A DNA stretch of 64,000 nucleotides from Diphasiastrum complanatum (Eukaryota > Streptophyta > Lycopodiopsida > Lycopodiales > Lycopodiaceae). Location of the stretch: the NCBI GenBank assembly GCA_029204225.1, contig CM055113.1, positions 17,184,325 through 17,248,324 on the forward strand. The letters run 5' to 3'. A program made the position numbers and the translations under genes. The notes under the pieces were generated by a model that did no database searches, was not told the origin of the DNA, and was given only the letters and a program-made list of their open reading frames with translations. Shown here piece after piece: positions 10,040-21,490 of this stretch (within the stretch, counting starts at the first letter, position 1; each line of letters opens with the position of its first letter).

Positions 10040-11000
10040 TCATGCCAAGCCAGGAGTAACCTCCCCCAAGAATGTGAACCAAATCAGCTCCAAATATAAT
10101 GTGATACAGCTCTATAGGTATGATATAAAGCTTAGCTTGCACAATGAAATCGCCAATTTGGTACTCCACATCCTATAACATTTGAGCGATATGATAAGAA
10201 TGAGAGTTAGAAACTTCCACATGCAATGTATGAAGTGCCTTGGCGATTGCCACATATATGCATGGAACAACTCTATCGCTAGGAACAGAGGGTGTGTTGC
10301 CAATATCCACCAAAGCATTACGCTCTCTACCGTACCAGCTATATGTAGCTTTAAACATATACATCTAAGTCTAGGTTTGCTAGCTGAATTAGCATGAGCA
10401 AGCTATGCATGATACTCTACTATATGCTAGAGTACTAACATTCTAGTGAAAAGATCTAAATTCTCGTCCATTATATGAATATAATACTCAAGGCCTTCAT
10501 CGTCATGAACATTATGCATGTGCGTGGCAATTGTGGTGTTGTGTGGTTGCATGCATCCCTTGGCTTGATGATCAAGGCTTTTACACTTGAAGCATAAGCA
10601 CTTTTTGGGTATCTCGATGATCTCCACGAGGTCATGTTTCCGAAGCTATGTAGGCCTAATTGATGGCATATGTTTGGTGGTTGTAGAAGGAAGGATGGAG
10701 ACTTAGCTCATGAGTTTGGTGTGGAGATTGAGTGCACTTGTTGATTTGAACACTTATATTGTAATCTACCTATATAAGACGTAGTTGTGAATGGTAACTT
10801 GGGCCATGAGGTGGCGACATTATAGCCTAATTGTCCTTGTAGCCTGGCTACCCAATGTATAATGAGCTATACATCCTGGATATATTGGAATAAGCAGGAG
10901 AGCTTTTTGAATCTCTCACCATAAGTGAGCAATCTGCTCATTGCTACCAATGGTTCTGACGGAGATTGGCCTCTTGGTAGATTGTTGATGAGAGATCGAT
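10040..11000 (-). pseudogene. gypsy gag zinc knuckle and protease relic
   Basis: Upstream part of the same minus-strand element. At 10627-10427 a knuckle-like CLCFKCKSLDHQAKGC follows a basic stretch. At 10364-10112 is a retropepsin-like segment (ALVDIGNT, in place of ALVDSG(S/A)T, with HIIFGADLVHILGG in place of ..LG..WL..LG). Sequence to about 11000 may be decayed gag. Frames are broken throughout. Confidence 0.5.
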
Positions 11001-11232
11001 GATAGTGGGCTGTCAGTGGCAAATCACTAATAGAAAATTAGTAATAGAAATATTTTCTCACAAGAAAGAAAATCCCCCGGCAGCTTCGAAAGTGCTTCGA
11101 TTCCACGCTATGAACTAAATTACATTTTTGGCATCACATAAGAACAATAGACCAGTAAAGATGAAGCAAATAACATTCACTAACCAAGAATATTGACCAA
11201 TAGTCGAATCCCTACAATGAGGGCAAAGAACC

Positions 11233-11627
11233 TGTTAGAATAATAAATGATGTAGAAGCCATAGGTTAATATTTTAGGCCCAAGTTAGTATGAAACTAAC
11301 TTGTAGGGACTCGTGGGTCCACTAGGGGCCTATACATGTGAATTAAGTACCTAACTTGTTATTTGGAGTACTTAATTATTTTATGTAACTTATGGTAGCT
11401 AGATAGCCATTAGTCAAGTTATTGGACAGCCAACAGTCATGAAGGTAGATAGCCATCTTGGACTACTTATATGTAGCCATTCATTTGTATGAGACACACT
11501 TTTGTTAAGCAATCTACTGTTCATATTGGCTGTCCACAAGTTTCTATAAGAGGGTCATCCAACCATCTCTCTCTTCTCTTTGAGAATACTTTGTGTTAAT
11601 GAATAGTCTTGATTCTGGATTCCTACA
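11233..11627 (+). repeat. copia 5' LTR
   Basis: Starts TGTTAGAATAATAAATGATG and ends GGATTCCTACA. It is 48 bases shorter than the 3' LTR: it lacks one 6-base unit near the start and a 42-base segment after ATAGGTTA. It contains the words TTGGACAGCC and GGCTGTCC. Confidence 0.92.
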
Positions 11628-11640
11628 TGGTATTAGAGCC
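11628..11640 (+). promoter_or_regulatory. primer binding site, Met-initiator tRNA type
   Basis: TGGTATTAGAGCC directly follows the LTR end. It matches the plant copia consensus TGGTATCAGAGC except for one C-to-T change. Confidence 0.85.
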
Positions 11641-12237
11641 ATTTTTCAGAATTGATTGCTTGCTGGAGGGCACCCAATAGGCAGCAACATTTCTCCTCTT
11701 TTGGTTCATAAAAATCAGAATTTTTCTGATTTTTGTGGAGAGAGAACTATTCGGCTCCTCCTTGTTTTTTGTGCAGGAAATTGCAGGGAAACGCTTGGAA
11801 CCTCCACTCATTTGGGAGCCAGCAGTAGGGCGCCCATGCTCAACTAGTTTTCATGTGATTGAAATCAAATTACATGCTTCAAATTTCAGATTTTTTTCTT
11901 GGAGATGTGTTTTTGACACATTTTTAGTGGCTGAAATTTTTCTGTTTTTGAGCCTGGAAGAAGGTCCTACCATCTGCTCCATTAGCACATTGAGTGCACA
12001 CCATTTTACCACAAAAGTTTTGGTTGTGGTTTTGGCTTCATTGGAAGCCTGCATATTAGTTAATATTCTGTTATTTCAGCAGAATACAGCCACCTATATC
12101 TTCTTGTGAATGAGCTATTGCATGTGGTGTATTGCAATCTATAGTGCTCATTAATTCAGCTTTGATCTTGCTGATTTTTAAGTAGATTTTAGCTTGGAAT
12201 CTGTTTTTCCCATCTACTATTAGCTGAATTTTCAGAA

Positions 12238-13716
12238 ATGGCTAAAGAATTTGAATCTATAGGTTCTTTGTTCAATGAAGATAGGTTGGATGGAACTAAT
12301 TTCTCCTTGTGGTGCTACATGATCGAAAACCTCCTTATTGCTAAAGGTTTGTTTGAAGTTGTAAGTGGTGATGAAGAGAGGCCACCTAGTTTGGCACCTA
12401 CTACACCGTCAAGAGCTACTTCTTCAACATATGTGGAGGTGTCTTCCGAAGAACAAAAGAAGTGGGATCGACGTGACGCACAAGCACATTCGGTCATAGC
12501 GCTATCCGTGAAGAGATCAATTCTACCTCACATTCGATCATGCAAGACTTCCAAGAGTGCTTGGGAAGTACTTGCCAAGATGTTCCAAGTGAAGAATACG
12601 GCGAAAGTGCTTTTTCTACGTAATCAACTCTCAACATTGAAGATGCAAGAGGGTGATACGCTTTCAAATCACTTAATGAAGATCAAGGATCTTTGTGAAG
12701 AGCTTCTTAGCATTGACGAAATTGTCGAGAACTCTCAATTTGTTTCAATTACTCTTAATTCACTTCCTCATTCCTATCTTCCATTTGTGTCTACTTTAAG
12801 CATATCTCTTAGGGGACAACAAATCTCCTTTGAAGAGCTTGTTGGCTTACTTCTCCAAGAAGAGCAAACAAGGATTAATTTTGGTGAACAAGAAGATCAA
12901 GCCTTCTTCACCAAAGGCAAAGGCAAGAGCAAGTGGAAAGGTAAGCCTTCTTCTTCCAAGGATCAAAAATCCAAGGAAGGCCAAGATCAAAGATCCAAAA
13001 AGAAGGGTAAGTGCCATTATTGTAAAAAGTTTGGGCACCACATAAAGGAATGTAGAAAGAAGCTTACTAAGGATAAAGAGGAAGGTATTGATACAAATAC
13101 AGCCATGATTTCATTAGAACATCAAAAGGAGGATGATTCTTTCAATGGTGATTTTGCTTTTGTCACTTACAATCTCATTTATAATCAAAATGAGATTTCT
13201 ACCACTTCTCGACTTGCTAATTTTTCACTAGAAAACAGCACTACTTCAGCTTTGCGGGTTGCTGTTTTTTCTTCCATTGATTGGGTGATTGATAGCGGAG
13301 CTACACGCCATATGACTCACCATAGAGATGTCTTCACAAAGCTTATGAAAATCAAAGATGGAAGCAAGGTTCAAGGTGTTGACAACACCTCCTATCCAAT
13401 TGAAGGCATTGGATCTATACCCCTCATTCTTCCCAATGGAGAAGAAAAGTACATTCAAAATGTACTTTATGTTCCTAAGATTGAAAAATCTCATTTCGGT
13501 CTCTACAATCATGAATCAAGGATTGATTGTAGATTTAAAGAAGACAAATGTCTTATAAAAGACCCAAAGAGATCACTTTTAATTGTTGCTTCGGGAACAT
13601 TGCGAGGAGGTTTGTTTTTGTTGGATATTTATGAACCTAAAGCTTTGACATCCTTTGGTCTTGTTGCTACTAATTCACATGCATTGGAGTTGGCTAAACC
13701 AATTTTGGAAGTTTGA
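12238..13716 (+). CDS. copia gag and protease
   Basis: A 492-codon open frame. Residues about 1-220 form the copia Gag (UBN2-type) region, with LDGTNFSLWCYMIENLL near the start. A Lys/Ser-rich stretch then leads to the CCHC knuckle CHYCKKFGHHIKEC (about residues 260-273), which binds RNA. The retropepsin follows with WVIDSGATRHMT (about 350) and the ALYV-like NVLYVPKI. The frame ends at 13716, just where the GAG-pre-integrase zinc finger should begin, because of a frameshift. The ATG is the first in frame and sits about 600 bases past the primer site, normal for copia. Confidence 0.88.
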   Translation: MAKEFESIGSLFNEDRLDGTNFSLWCYMIENLLIAKGLFEVVSGDEERPPSLAPTTPSRATSSTYVEVSSEEQKKWDRRDAQAHSVIALSVKRSILPHIRSCKTSKSAWEVLAKMFQVKNTAKVLFLRNQLSTLKMQEGDTLSNHLMKIKDLCEELLSIDEIVENSQFVSITLNSLPHSYLPFVSTLSISLRGQQISFEELVGLLLQEEQTRINFGEQEDQAFFTKGKGKSKWKGKPSSSKDQKSKEGQDQRSKKKGKCHYCKKFGHHIKECRKKLTKDKEEGIDTNTAMISLEHQKEDDSFNGDFAFVTYNLIYNQNEISTTSRLANFSLENSTTSALRVAVFSSIDWVIDSGATRHMTHHRDVFTKLMKIKDGSKVQGVDNTSYPIEGIGSIPLILPNGEEKYIQNVLYVPKIEKSHFGLYNHESRIDCRFKEDKCLIKDPKRSLLIVASGTLRGGLFLLDIYEPKALTSFGLVATNSHALELAKPILEV

Positions 13717-14445
13717 ATATGTTGAAGAAATTCAACATGGTGAAAGGGGTGAAAGGCATTCCAAATATGGAGCATCCCGAAGGACATGTATGCGAAGGAC
13801 GCATACTTGGTAAGTTTCAACGGAAGCCTTTTCCTATTGATGGGACTATCAAAGTTGGTGATAAGTCTGCCTTAATTTATAGTGATGTATGTGGTCCAAT
13901 GAGGACCGAATCCATTGGTAAATGCAAGTACTTCGTTACTTTTATTGATGATTTTTCAAGGTTTACATGGATCTTTCCTATGAAGGCAAAATCTGAAGTT
14001 TTTCAACGCTTCAAAGATTCTCTATCTATGATAGAAAATCAATTTGGGCATACTTTGAAGATATTACGTACCGATCGAGGAGGGGAATACATTAAAAGTA
14101 CGTTCGGCATGTTTTTTCAAAGCACTACATCAAATGACTACACCTTACACACCGCAACAAAATGGTGTTGCCGAGAGGAAAAATCGCACAATCATGGAGA
14201 TGGCTCGTTGCATGCTTAAGGCAAAGGGCGTTCCCCACAAGTTTTGGGCTAAAGCGGTTATTACGGCAGCATACATTAGTAATCGGTGTCCGACTAAAGC
14301 CTTGAAGATTTTGACTCCTTAAGAAGTTTGGTATGGTAAGAAGCCATCGGTTTCTCACTTTCGCACTTTTGGTTGCACGGCTTATGCGTTTATTTCCGAT
14401 CAGCTAAGATCCAAACTAGATGATAAAGGAGTAAAATGCATTTTT
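13713..14445 (+). pseudogene. copia integrase, frameshifted
   Basis: Continues pol in a new frame. The HHCC finger is damaged: its LWH...H half is missing and HVCEGRILGKFQ has lost the second Cys. The catalytic core is present (LIYSDVCGPM, YFVTFIDDFSRF, ILRTDRGGEY). A second frameshift near 14120 moves to the frame with PYTPQQNGVAERKNRTIMEM, and a TAA at 14320-14322 interrupts TP-stop-EVWYGKKPSVSHF. The rest reaches the C-terminal FGCTAYAF and GVKCIFMGYS motifs. Integrase would insert the cDNA; this copy cannot make it intact. Confidence 0.82.
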
Positions 14446-16544
14446 ATGGGCTATAGTAGTGAAAGTAAAGGCTATAGATTGTTTAATGTGGATAGTAACA
14501 AAATCATAGTGAGTCGTGATGTTCATTTTGATGAGAAGAACTCCTATGATCTTGCGCCCATTCATGTCATGAAAGGGGACATCCCCCAAGAGGACTATGT
14601 TGAAGTGTTTTCAGATTTGGTATCACCATCTAATGTTGAAGAGGAGGGACTGCCATCATCCTCTAATGGACAGCCCACTGTTTCTTCAAGCGAACAGCCC
14701 ATAATTCATCAAGAGGAGCAGATTTATGAAGAGGAACGGCCTGTTGAAAACTTTGGACAACATAGTCCAATTTCAGAGCACTTTGGACAGCAAAGTGTTG
14801 ACAGTTCAGATCACTTTGGACAGCAAAGCGTTGATCAAAGTAAGGCTGTTGGACAGCCTAAACCAGTCCTTAAATGGCTGTTGCAGACTTTGCAGGACAA
14901 CAAAGTGAACCATTTCTATGAAGGGAAGACTCGTGCCTCTACTAAATCAGTAGAATTTGTTGATTTTTCTAATTTTGCTCTTACATCAATTGAGGATAGT
15001 GCAATAGAACCTGTTTTTTACGAGCAGGCTAGAGGAGTAAAATGTTGGGAGGACGCGATGAAAGAGAAGTATGACTCACTCATAAAGAACCAAACATGGG
15101 TTCTTGTTGATCTTCCACATGGAAAGAAAGCAATTGGCTGTAAATGGGTTTATAAGATCAAGTACAAGTCCGATGGTACTGTTGAAAGGTACGAGGTAAG
15201 ACTTGTTGCCAAAGGTTATGCGCAAAAGGAGGGCATTGATTATGAGGAAACTTTTGCACCTACCGCACGAATAACTACCGTAAGGATAGTCACTGCTTTG
15301 GCTGCCCATCATGGTTGGCGTATGCACCAACTTGACATTAAGGCAGCCTTCTTCAATGGTGATCTTAATGAGGAAGTTTACCTTCAGCAACCTGCTGGTT
15401 TTTTGGTTGCAGGTCAAGAAGACAAAGTGTGTCTTCTCAAGAAGGCTCTCTATGGACTGAAACAAGCCCCAAGGATGTGGTATCAAAAGATACATACTTT
15501 TGTGATCGTGGGTTTTCTAACAGTCCTAGTGAATCTACACTTTATGTCATGCATACATCTGAGTTTATCATCATCATTTTGCTATATGTTGATGATATTA
15601 TCATTACGGGTAGTAATGAACAATATATTGCAGCCTTAAAATCTGATCTTGCTTCAGTTTATGATACATCAGATTTAGGCCAATTGCATTTCTACCTTGG
15701 TCTTGAGTTTTTGCAAGGAAAGGCTGGAATCTTCATTACCCAACAGCGGTACATTAAGCAGATTTTGAAGCGTTTCAAAATGGAAGATTGCAAGCCGGTT
15801 GCTACACCAATTGAGACGGGCCTGAAGTTAAGTAATCAAAGTGGTGGTGAACCATTTGATACTACACTATATTGTCAAACGGTTGGAAGTCTCATTTACT
15901 TATGCAACTCAAGACCAAACATATCTTATAGTGTTTCCCTCATGAGTCAATTCATGCATGCTCCGTTGACATCACGTTGGAAAGCATTGAAGAGGATCCT
16001 TTGATATCTTCAAGGAAGTAAAACACTTGGTCTGTTTCATCCTTCTAGTGATGATGCATGTTTGGCTGGTTTTTGTGACTCGGATTGGGGTGGAGATCAA
16101 GACACTAGATGCTCTACCAGTGGTCATTGCTTTTTCATTGGAAATTCTGCAGTTTCTTGGTTAAGCAAGAAGAAGCCCACCGTTGCTACATCCTCAAGTG
16201 AAGCAGAATATAGAGCAACGTTTTTAGCCACTATGGAGTGTATATGGTTGAGACAATTACTTGTCGATATGAAGCATGGCCAGCCCTCAGCTACTCTCCT
16301 ATTTACGGATAGTCAAAGTGCTATTGCCATTGCACGAAATCCAGTATTTCATGCAAGAACAAAGCATATCGAGATCCACTATCACTTTGTTCGGGAGAAG
16401 CTTCATAATGGCGACATCACGCTTGAATATTGTCCCACGGAGGATAATATTGCAGATGTGTTCACTAAGGCATTGCCTAGAGTTCGATTTAAAGCTCTTT
16501 GTGAAGCTTTAAATTTAAAGCAACATGCTGATTTTCTTACTTAG
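14446..16544 (+). pseudogene. copia linker, reverse transcriptase and RNase H, broken
   Basis: In frame with the integrase C-terminus. It first runs through a linker with a repeated HFGQQSVD unit (about 14780-14850). RT starts near 15030 (MKEKYDSLIKNQTWVLVDLP) and includes MHQLDIKAAFFNGDL and LYGLKQAPRMW. After a frame change near 15480-15580 come LLYVDDIIITG (YVDD active site) and LGLEFLQGKAGIFITQQRYI. A TGA at 16002-16004 replaces the Arg of ILRYLQGS, which is a C-to-T change in CGA. RNase H then runs with GFCDSDWGGD, SSSEAEYRA and LFTDSQSAI. It ends at 16544, 42 bases before the 3' LTR. Confidence 0.85.
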
Positions 16545-16576
16545 TGAATACATTCATTTCTACATGTCATTTTCAT

Positions 16577-16586
16577 TTAAGGAGGG
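16577..16586 (+). promoter_or_regulatory. polypurine tract
   Basis: TTTAAGGAGGG abuts the 3' LTR start (TGTTAG at 16587), the standard position for plus-strand priming. Confidence 0.75.
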
Positions 16587-17029
16587 TGTTAGAATAATAA
16601 ATGTAAATGATGTAGAAGCCATAGGTTACTATGACCCAAAAGGTCGAGATCTGTGTAACCATGGTCATTTATATTTTAGGCCCAAGTTAGTATGAAACAA
16701 ACTTGTAGGGACTCGTGGGTCCACTAGGGGCCTATACATGTGAATTAAGTACCTAACTTGTTATTTGGGGTACTTAATTATTTTATGTAACTTCTGGTAG
16801 CTAGATAGCCATTAGTCAAGTTATTGGACAGCCAACAGTCATGAAGGTAGATAGCCATCTTGGACTACTTATATGTAGCCATTCATTTGTATGAGACACA
16901 CTTTTGTTAAGCAATCTACTGTTCATATTGGCTGTCCACAAGTTTCTACAAGAGGGTCAACTAACCATCTCTCTCTTCTCTTTGAGAATACTTTGTGTTA
17001 ATGAATAGTCTTGATTCTGGATTCCTACA
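16587..17029 (+). repeat. copia 3' LTR
   Basis: A 443-base LTR and the fuller of the two. It keeps a duplicated TAAATG unit and a 42-base segment containing ACCCAAAAGGTC. It ends TTCCTACA, then GAACC, the right target repeat. Confidence 0.92.
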
Positions 17030-17034
17030 GAACC

Positions 17035-19374
17035 CAAGAGTAATCAAATCATGAACTAATAAATGAATTTGTTTGCTTCTTCTACTTATACACTTTTCAA
17101 ATCAGGGCTAAGACCTTAGAACAAAAAAAAAATTGGCCGTAAGGCTTGGCCAACCTTATTCTATCTATTTTTGCCCCTCCAATAAAGGCCTAATTTTCTC
17201 TAGTTAAAAAATTAGTCATTGCTCCATGTCAAGCATATGGTTCCTATGCGTAGATGTCCAAAGTAAGTTCAAGTACTGTAAAAGTTATATATTAATGTAT
17301 TGTCTTCTTGAAAAAACGGTACTAGCATTTAAATAGACAATAATATCTACTTACTATTAGGTCACATTGCTAACTACTATGCTCAAGCTTCAATCCTAAA
17401 ATCAAACAAAATCCAAGATTTCAACTTTTCGCATATGAGTCAGAGTTTGGATTTCAAAGCATACAAGAACACATTGTGTAGTACATTCTATCGAGGTTCA
17501 TCATTAGAGTGCTCACTACATACAAATTTAGACTCAAGTTTCTATCCAAGAATTTTTGATATCAATCAGGATTGTTTGCATGTAAGTTAGATTGATAATT
17601 GGTGACTAGCTAATATTTGTTGCCACAAAATTCTTATTTTAAACTTGAGAAGATTTGTATCTAATGGTGTTCATAGCCAAGTTGCAGAGGAATCTGAACT
17701 CAATCCAAGTCTCCAAAACGATTTAGTTCTTTTGAGATTAGAGCTTAACCTTTATTTGTGTAAGTTAGATTGCCAAAAGATTGAAAACTTTGAAGATTTT
17801 GATCAATTACTTAATAAAATTAAGGTAATATGCTGCTTGCAAATTAATCCCAATAGATTTTATTTACAAGGTTTAATGGTGGAATGTTTTATTGAGTGCA
17901 TCCATAAGACTGCTTAATTTCAAAGCAAAACCCATCATTCTAAAAGAAAAACATATTATAATTTCAAATCGATTTTGATCAATCACAATGGTTCGCATCT
18001 CAATAGTCATGAACTATTCCCTAGTCTCTTGAACTTTTTTGAAATAATAGGATTTTTATATCTTTTCAGGATGCGCTAGTCTATAAATATTTATCGTGGA
18101 GGCTATAATATTCCCTTGATTGATTTTGGAGGGGTTTTGTTTAGAACTTTTATCTTCTTTGTAGTAGAATTAGGGTCGCAAAGCTCCTTTGTAGCTTGCA
18201 AAGTAGCTTACCATCATTCTTGATCTTTGTTTTTTGGAAGTCATATTTTGGCAGTGTCCTTCCTTCTCTGTCATCTTTTGGATTTATTTGTATATCTTAT
18301 TAGTATGAAAAGAGAAAATTTTGGATTTTGTAAAGTAAGCTTGAAAGTAACAACATATGTATATCATGAATGTTCCTTGATTTTTTTATATGTTTTTGTT
18401 GATAGATACACAAAGTTGATTATCACTCATGCTTCTTACATGTATGTGCAAGCATGGCTAGTCCACAAATTTAGTTCACTTATAAGGTAATCTTCCATGT
18501 GTCATTTGTAGAAGGTTTCAGTGAGGTCGTTGCAAAAAGCTACACTAAAGATTCGAAGGAAAAGATGGAGACACTTTCAAAACAACCCATGTCTCCATCT
18601 CCACAAACTTGTAAGTATAATAGTTGGTTCCACGAAGCCAATAGTATGCTTATTAGATATTAGAATAAATAAGGTGGATTTTTAGTTTAGTACTTTGTCT
18701 TTAGCACTTCAAGGGCATGGCAGAACTATGACTTAAAGTAAACAATTTCAAAATGTGTCTTTGTAAGCAAAATTATATCCGAATCATAATCCAACACACC
18801 TTGAAAATATTTCATTCTCTTAACAAATGTTCTCGCTTAGCTTTCTGAGTAGTGCATAATGCTCAAATGTGACGTAGGTTCAAAAAATATTGAGATTTAA
18901 AATAAATAAAAAATTGTGCGATTTCATTGTCATCTTTGTGATCGACTTGTAGAATTTCCTTCAATGATTGGATTCTTGAATATTCAGATCTTGTTACTAC
19001 TCAATTGTGTCATTATACTGAATATTCATACTTTTACTTAGAAAATCGAGGGAGATGGCAGGAGAAGGCAATCAGTGATCATGGTGTTGCTGAAGCTGCA
19101 AAAGCGGCTACCAACTAGCATACTGAAGGAAGGTCAACTTCAGAAGTTCTAAGATGGGACAAGGTTTTGTCGAGTTTGGAATCGACAAAGGTGCAAGTTG
19201 CATAAGATGTATAGATTATGGGTCTATATAAGTAAACCAATATTCAAGAGGAATGTTCATTGATTCACAGTTTCTTATCATGGTGGCGAGTGATAAGTTC
19301 ATTGTAGAAGTGACAGGTGTGGCAAGCTATGTGGTTGTCATTCTATCTTGTATCGGTTTGGTTTCTATCCAAGT
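17035..19374. other. long spacer without recognisable genes
   Basis: AT-rich sequence. Two plus-strand open frames (17645-17917, 90 codons; 18227-18490, 87 codons) show no motif I know and no good start context or neighbours. I see no repeat structure or LTR ends. Confidence 0.4.
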
Positions 19375-19391
19375 CATAGTAGCTTGTTTAT

Positions 19392-19475
19392 CATGAGGGG
19401 TTGGCTCAGTTGGTTAGCTTGACATCCAAAATTTCTTTGGTCTCAGGTTCGAGCCTCCCCTTGGAAACCAAGAAG
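19392..19475 (+). mobile_element. tRNA-derived SINE or retroposed tRNA fragment with target duplication
   Basis: An 84-base insertion flanked by a 17-base direct repeat, CATAGTAGCTTGKTTAT (19375-19391 and 19476-19492, 16 of 17 identical). Inside are a polymerase III A-box-like TTGGCTCAGTTGG (19401) and B-box GGTTCGAGCC (19447). GAGGGG near the start can pair with CCCCTT (19457-19462), as in an acceptor stem. The anticodon region is not tRNA-like. It ends with CTTGGAAACCAAG, a small hairpin. The long target duplication indicates LINE-mediated retroposition (established for SINEs). It is not a functional tRNA gene. Confidence 0.65.
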
Positions 19476-19492
19476 CATAGTAGCTTGGTTAT

Positions 19493-20890
19493 GTGGTAGA
19501 AACTTTCTTGTCTGTCTGAACTAATATCACTTGAGATTTACAATTCATCGAAGTGATTGTTTGCTGTGGTTGTCAAGTAATTCTTGGATACAATCCAAGT
19601 CATTGTTCATGTGGTGATACCAAGTGAGATCAATTCTTCTAGGAAAATTTGTTTTGAGTTGGAGAAAAGTTGTTCTTTCAAGTTCTTCAATCTATCCAAG
19701 TTAATGTTTTGTCATGTGGTAGATTCAGTTGTTTCCAATAAGATTTGGAAGCTAAGGTTGTTGATTAGCCGTTGAAAATTAACAGTACAGGTTGAGCCTC
19801 AAGAAAAACAATAGGGTTCATTTCTATGAATTGATAGGTTATTGATTAGCCTAAGAAAATCAATATGACGTCTTCATTAGTGAAGCACGTGTCTTCAAGA
19901 AAGATGGACATACCACAGTTGGGAAGTTTGCATATGACAGTGTCAAAATAAATAGATTTCATGATGAGATGCTTTCTAAGTTGGAAAGTTGTTTTGAAGC
20001 AAGTGACTTTATGTGTGAGATAGAGGCAAGAGATTCCATGGAGAAGATAATGTCAAGTACTTTGTGTGAGAGGGTATTTGAGGGGGAGTATTAGTTACTT
20101 TGTGTGAGGAAGTATTGTATACGTTTTATCTTTCTATTGGGGATGCTCTATTACTTTCATATTTGGTTGGGTTCATGGATCACATTCTATTTGTATCATT
20201 GTTGGAGAGTGGTTGGAATGCAAACATGAAGTGTACATCCAAGGGGAGAAGTTCAGTTAAGTCCATCACAAGTGGTAATCTACGAAAGTACCAAGAGAAT
20301 TGAAGTGGATCAATTCAAGGAATCGACACATGTGGAGCCAACTACTTATGAAGTACATGTTTCTAACGTGGGTGTTGATTCATGAGATTTGATGTTGATA
20401 TTTGTAGATCTATTTCCTACTTATGATTGTCATGATGGTGGATGTTGGCAGGATCCTTACATATCTGTGGTAGCTTGGAAGATGTTCAAAGTGACGAAGG
20501 GAGTCAATGTTCAAACAAAGTTCTCAAGGTTATGGCAAAGGTTAATCATGTTCACATAATTTAATTTAGGGGGAGTCAAAGTTCTTTGATTCAAAGGAAG
20601 TCAAGGAATCAGGTGACATGTTGCAGTCATGGTGGTCACACATATGCACTAAAGGGACATGAAGACAAAGGGAAGACATTGGGAAGTCACATGAAGCAGG
20701 TTCATATGAAAAGGATTGACATTCAATTTTTCAAAGGAAGTTGTACATCGAGTAATGAAGACATTGAGATCAGAGTTGATCGTGGATTCTACATCAGAAT
20801 TGAGAATCTTCGTTACATGGGTGTGATGGAGGTAAAACACATGCATACTTGTGCTATGCATAGTTCTTGACAATGTAAACATTAAGGGAG
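19493..20890. other. spacer, probably old retroelement debris
   Basis: No clear gene. GAGGGGGAGT (about 20083) and AGGGGGAGTC (about 20571) look like polypurine tracts of decayed LTR elements. The word ACTTTGTGTGAG occurs twice around 20060-20105. The open frame at 20586-20870 has no recognised domain. Confidence 0.3.
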
Positions 20891-21130
20891 AGCGTTAAAG
20901 TTAATGTTCACATGGTTACCCCTAATGTTGTCATCTAGGGTTAATCAGGACTATTGGGCCATGCTTGCGTGCTAATTCTAGTGGCCCTTACCTATATTTA
21001 GTGAAAGTCAAGTTAGACTATAGTTAGACAAGTTCGAGATTCTAGTGCTCGATTTAGAGTACAAGTTTTTGCTATCCATATATAGAGACATTAATTTGGC
21101 AATTGCCTTCAGGCTGCTTTCGCTATACCC
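20891..21130 (+). repeat. possible LTR fragment
   Basis: A purine run (AAGGGAGAG, about 20882) is followed by GTTAAAGTTAATGTTCAC and, about 180 bases later, a TATATATAG box (about 21078). This resembles the PPT-LTR-TATA order of plant copia elements. The expected TG start is CG here, and no matching second LTR or clear end was found. Confidence 0.3.
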
Positions 21131-21348
21131 TAGCTCATTTGCAATGGGACATAGTTGGAGTATATCTCATCATCATTGTTTGGTTGTCTTTATGTTTATG
21201 ACTATTGTCTAACAACAATTGTGATCTTGTCTTGGGTAACTTGTATGATCTTAATGTATGTGTGCCATCCCCGTCGGAGCTCTCCATCATGGAAATAATC
21301 TTCATTATTCTATAGAGGGTGAAGAATGCTCGCCATAGCATGTAGAGT

Positions 21349-21490
21349 TTTTTTTTTAGGGTTTTTTCGTCCAAAAAAAAAAATTTGGACGTGTCCGACC
21401 TCGCGTCCAGGGGTCGGACGCGTCAGGGTCCGGTTGGGACGCGGCCGCGGCCGCGGCCATTCCGGCCCGGACCCTCATCCCTGGAACTTT
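21349..21490. repeat. word island (GGACGCGTCC type), partner of 7127-7300
   Basis: From 21490 leftward (minus strand) it reads ATGAGGGTCCGGGCC, then GCGGCCGC runs, GACGCGTCCGACCCCTGGACG and a T/A run, matching 7125-7235. It lies about 100 bases upstream of the hAT exon at 21592. It is oriented as the right terminus of an element extending leftward, and the other end was not found. Confidence 0.55.

Larger units (their letters stand above)
11233..17029 (+). mobile_element. complete but decayed Ty1/copia LTR retrotransposon
   Basis: A 5.8-kb element flanked by the 5-bp direct repeat GAACC (11228-11232 and 17030-17034). LTRs are 11233-11627 and 16587-17029, each TGTTAG...CCTACA. A Met-initiator-type primer site follows the 5' LTR and a purine tract precedes the 3' LTR. 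Domain order is gag, protease, integrase, RT, RNase H, as in copia. About six substitutions separate the LTRs over 395 aligned bases, suggesting fairly recent insertion, but the reading frame is broken at several points, so it is not autonomous. Confidence 0.92.

Noticed and set aside
17645-17917. 90-codon open frame as a gene
   Set aside because: No motif, splice context, promoter or neighbour supports it; this length is expected by chance in AT-rich DNA.
19392-19475. Functional tRNA gene
   Set aside because: A- and B-box-like motifs are there, but the anticodon arm does not fold and the segment is flanked by a long target duplication, so it is retroposed.
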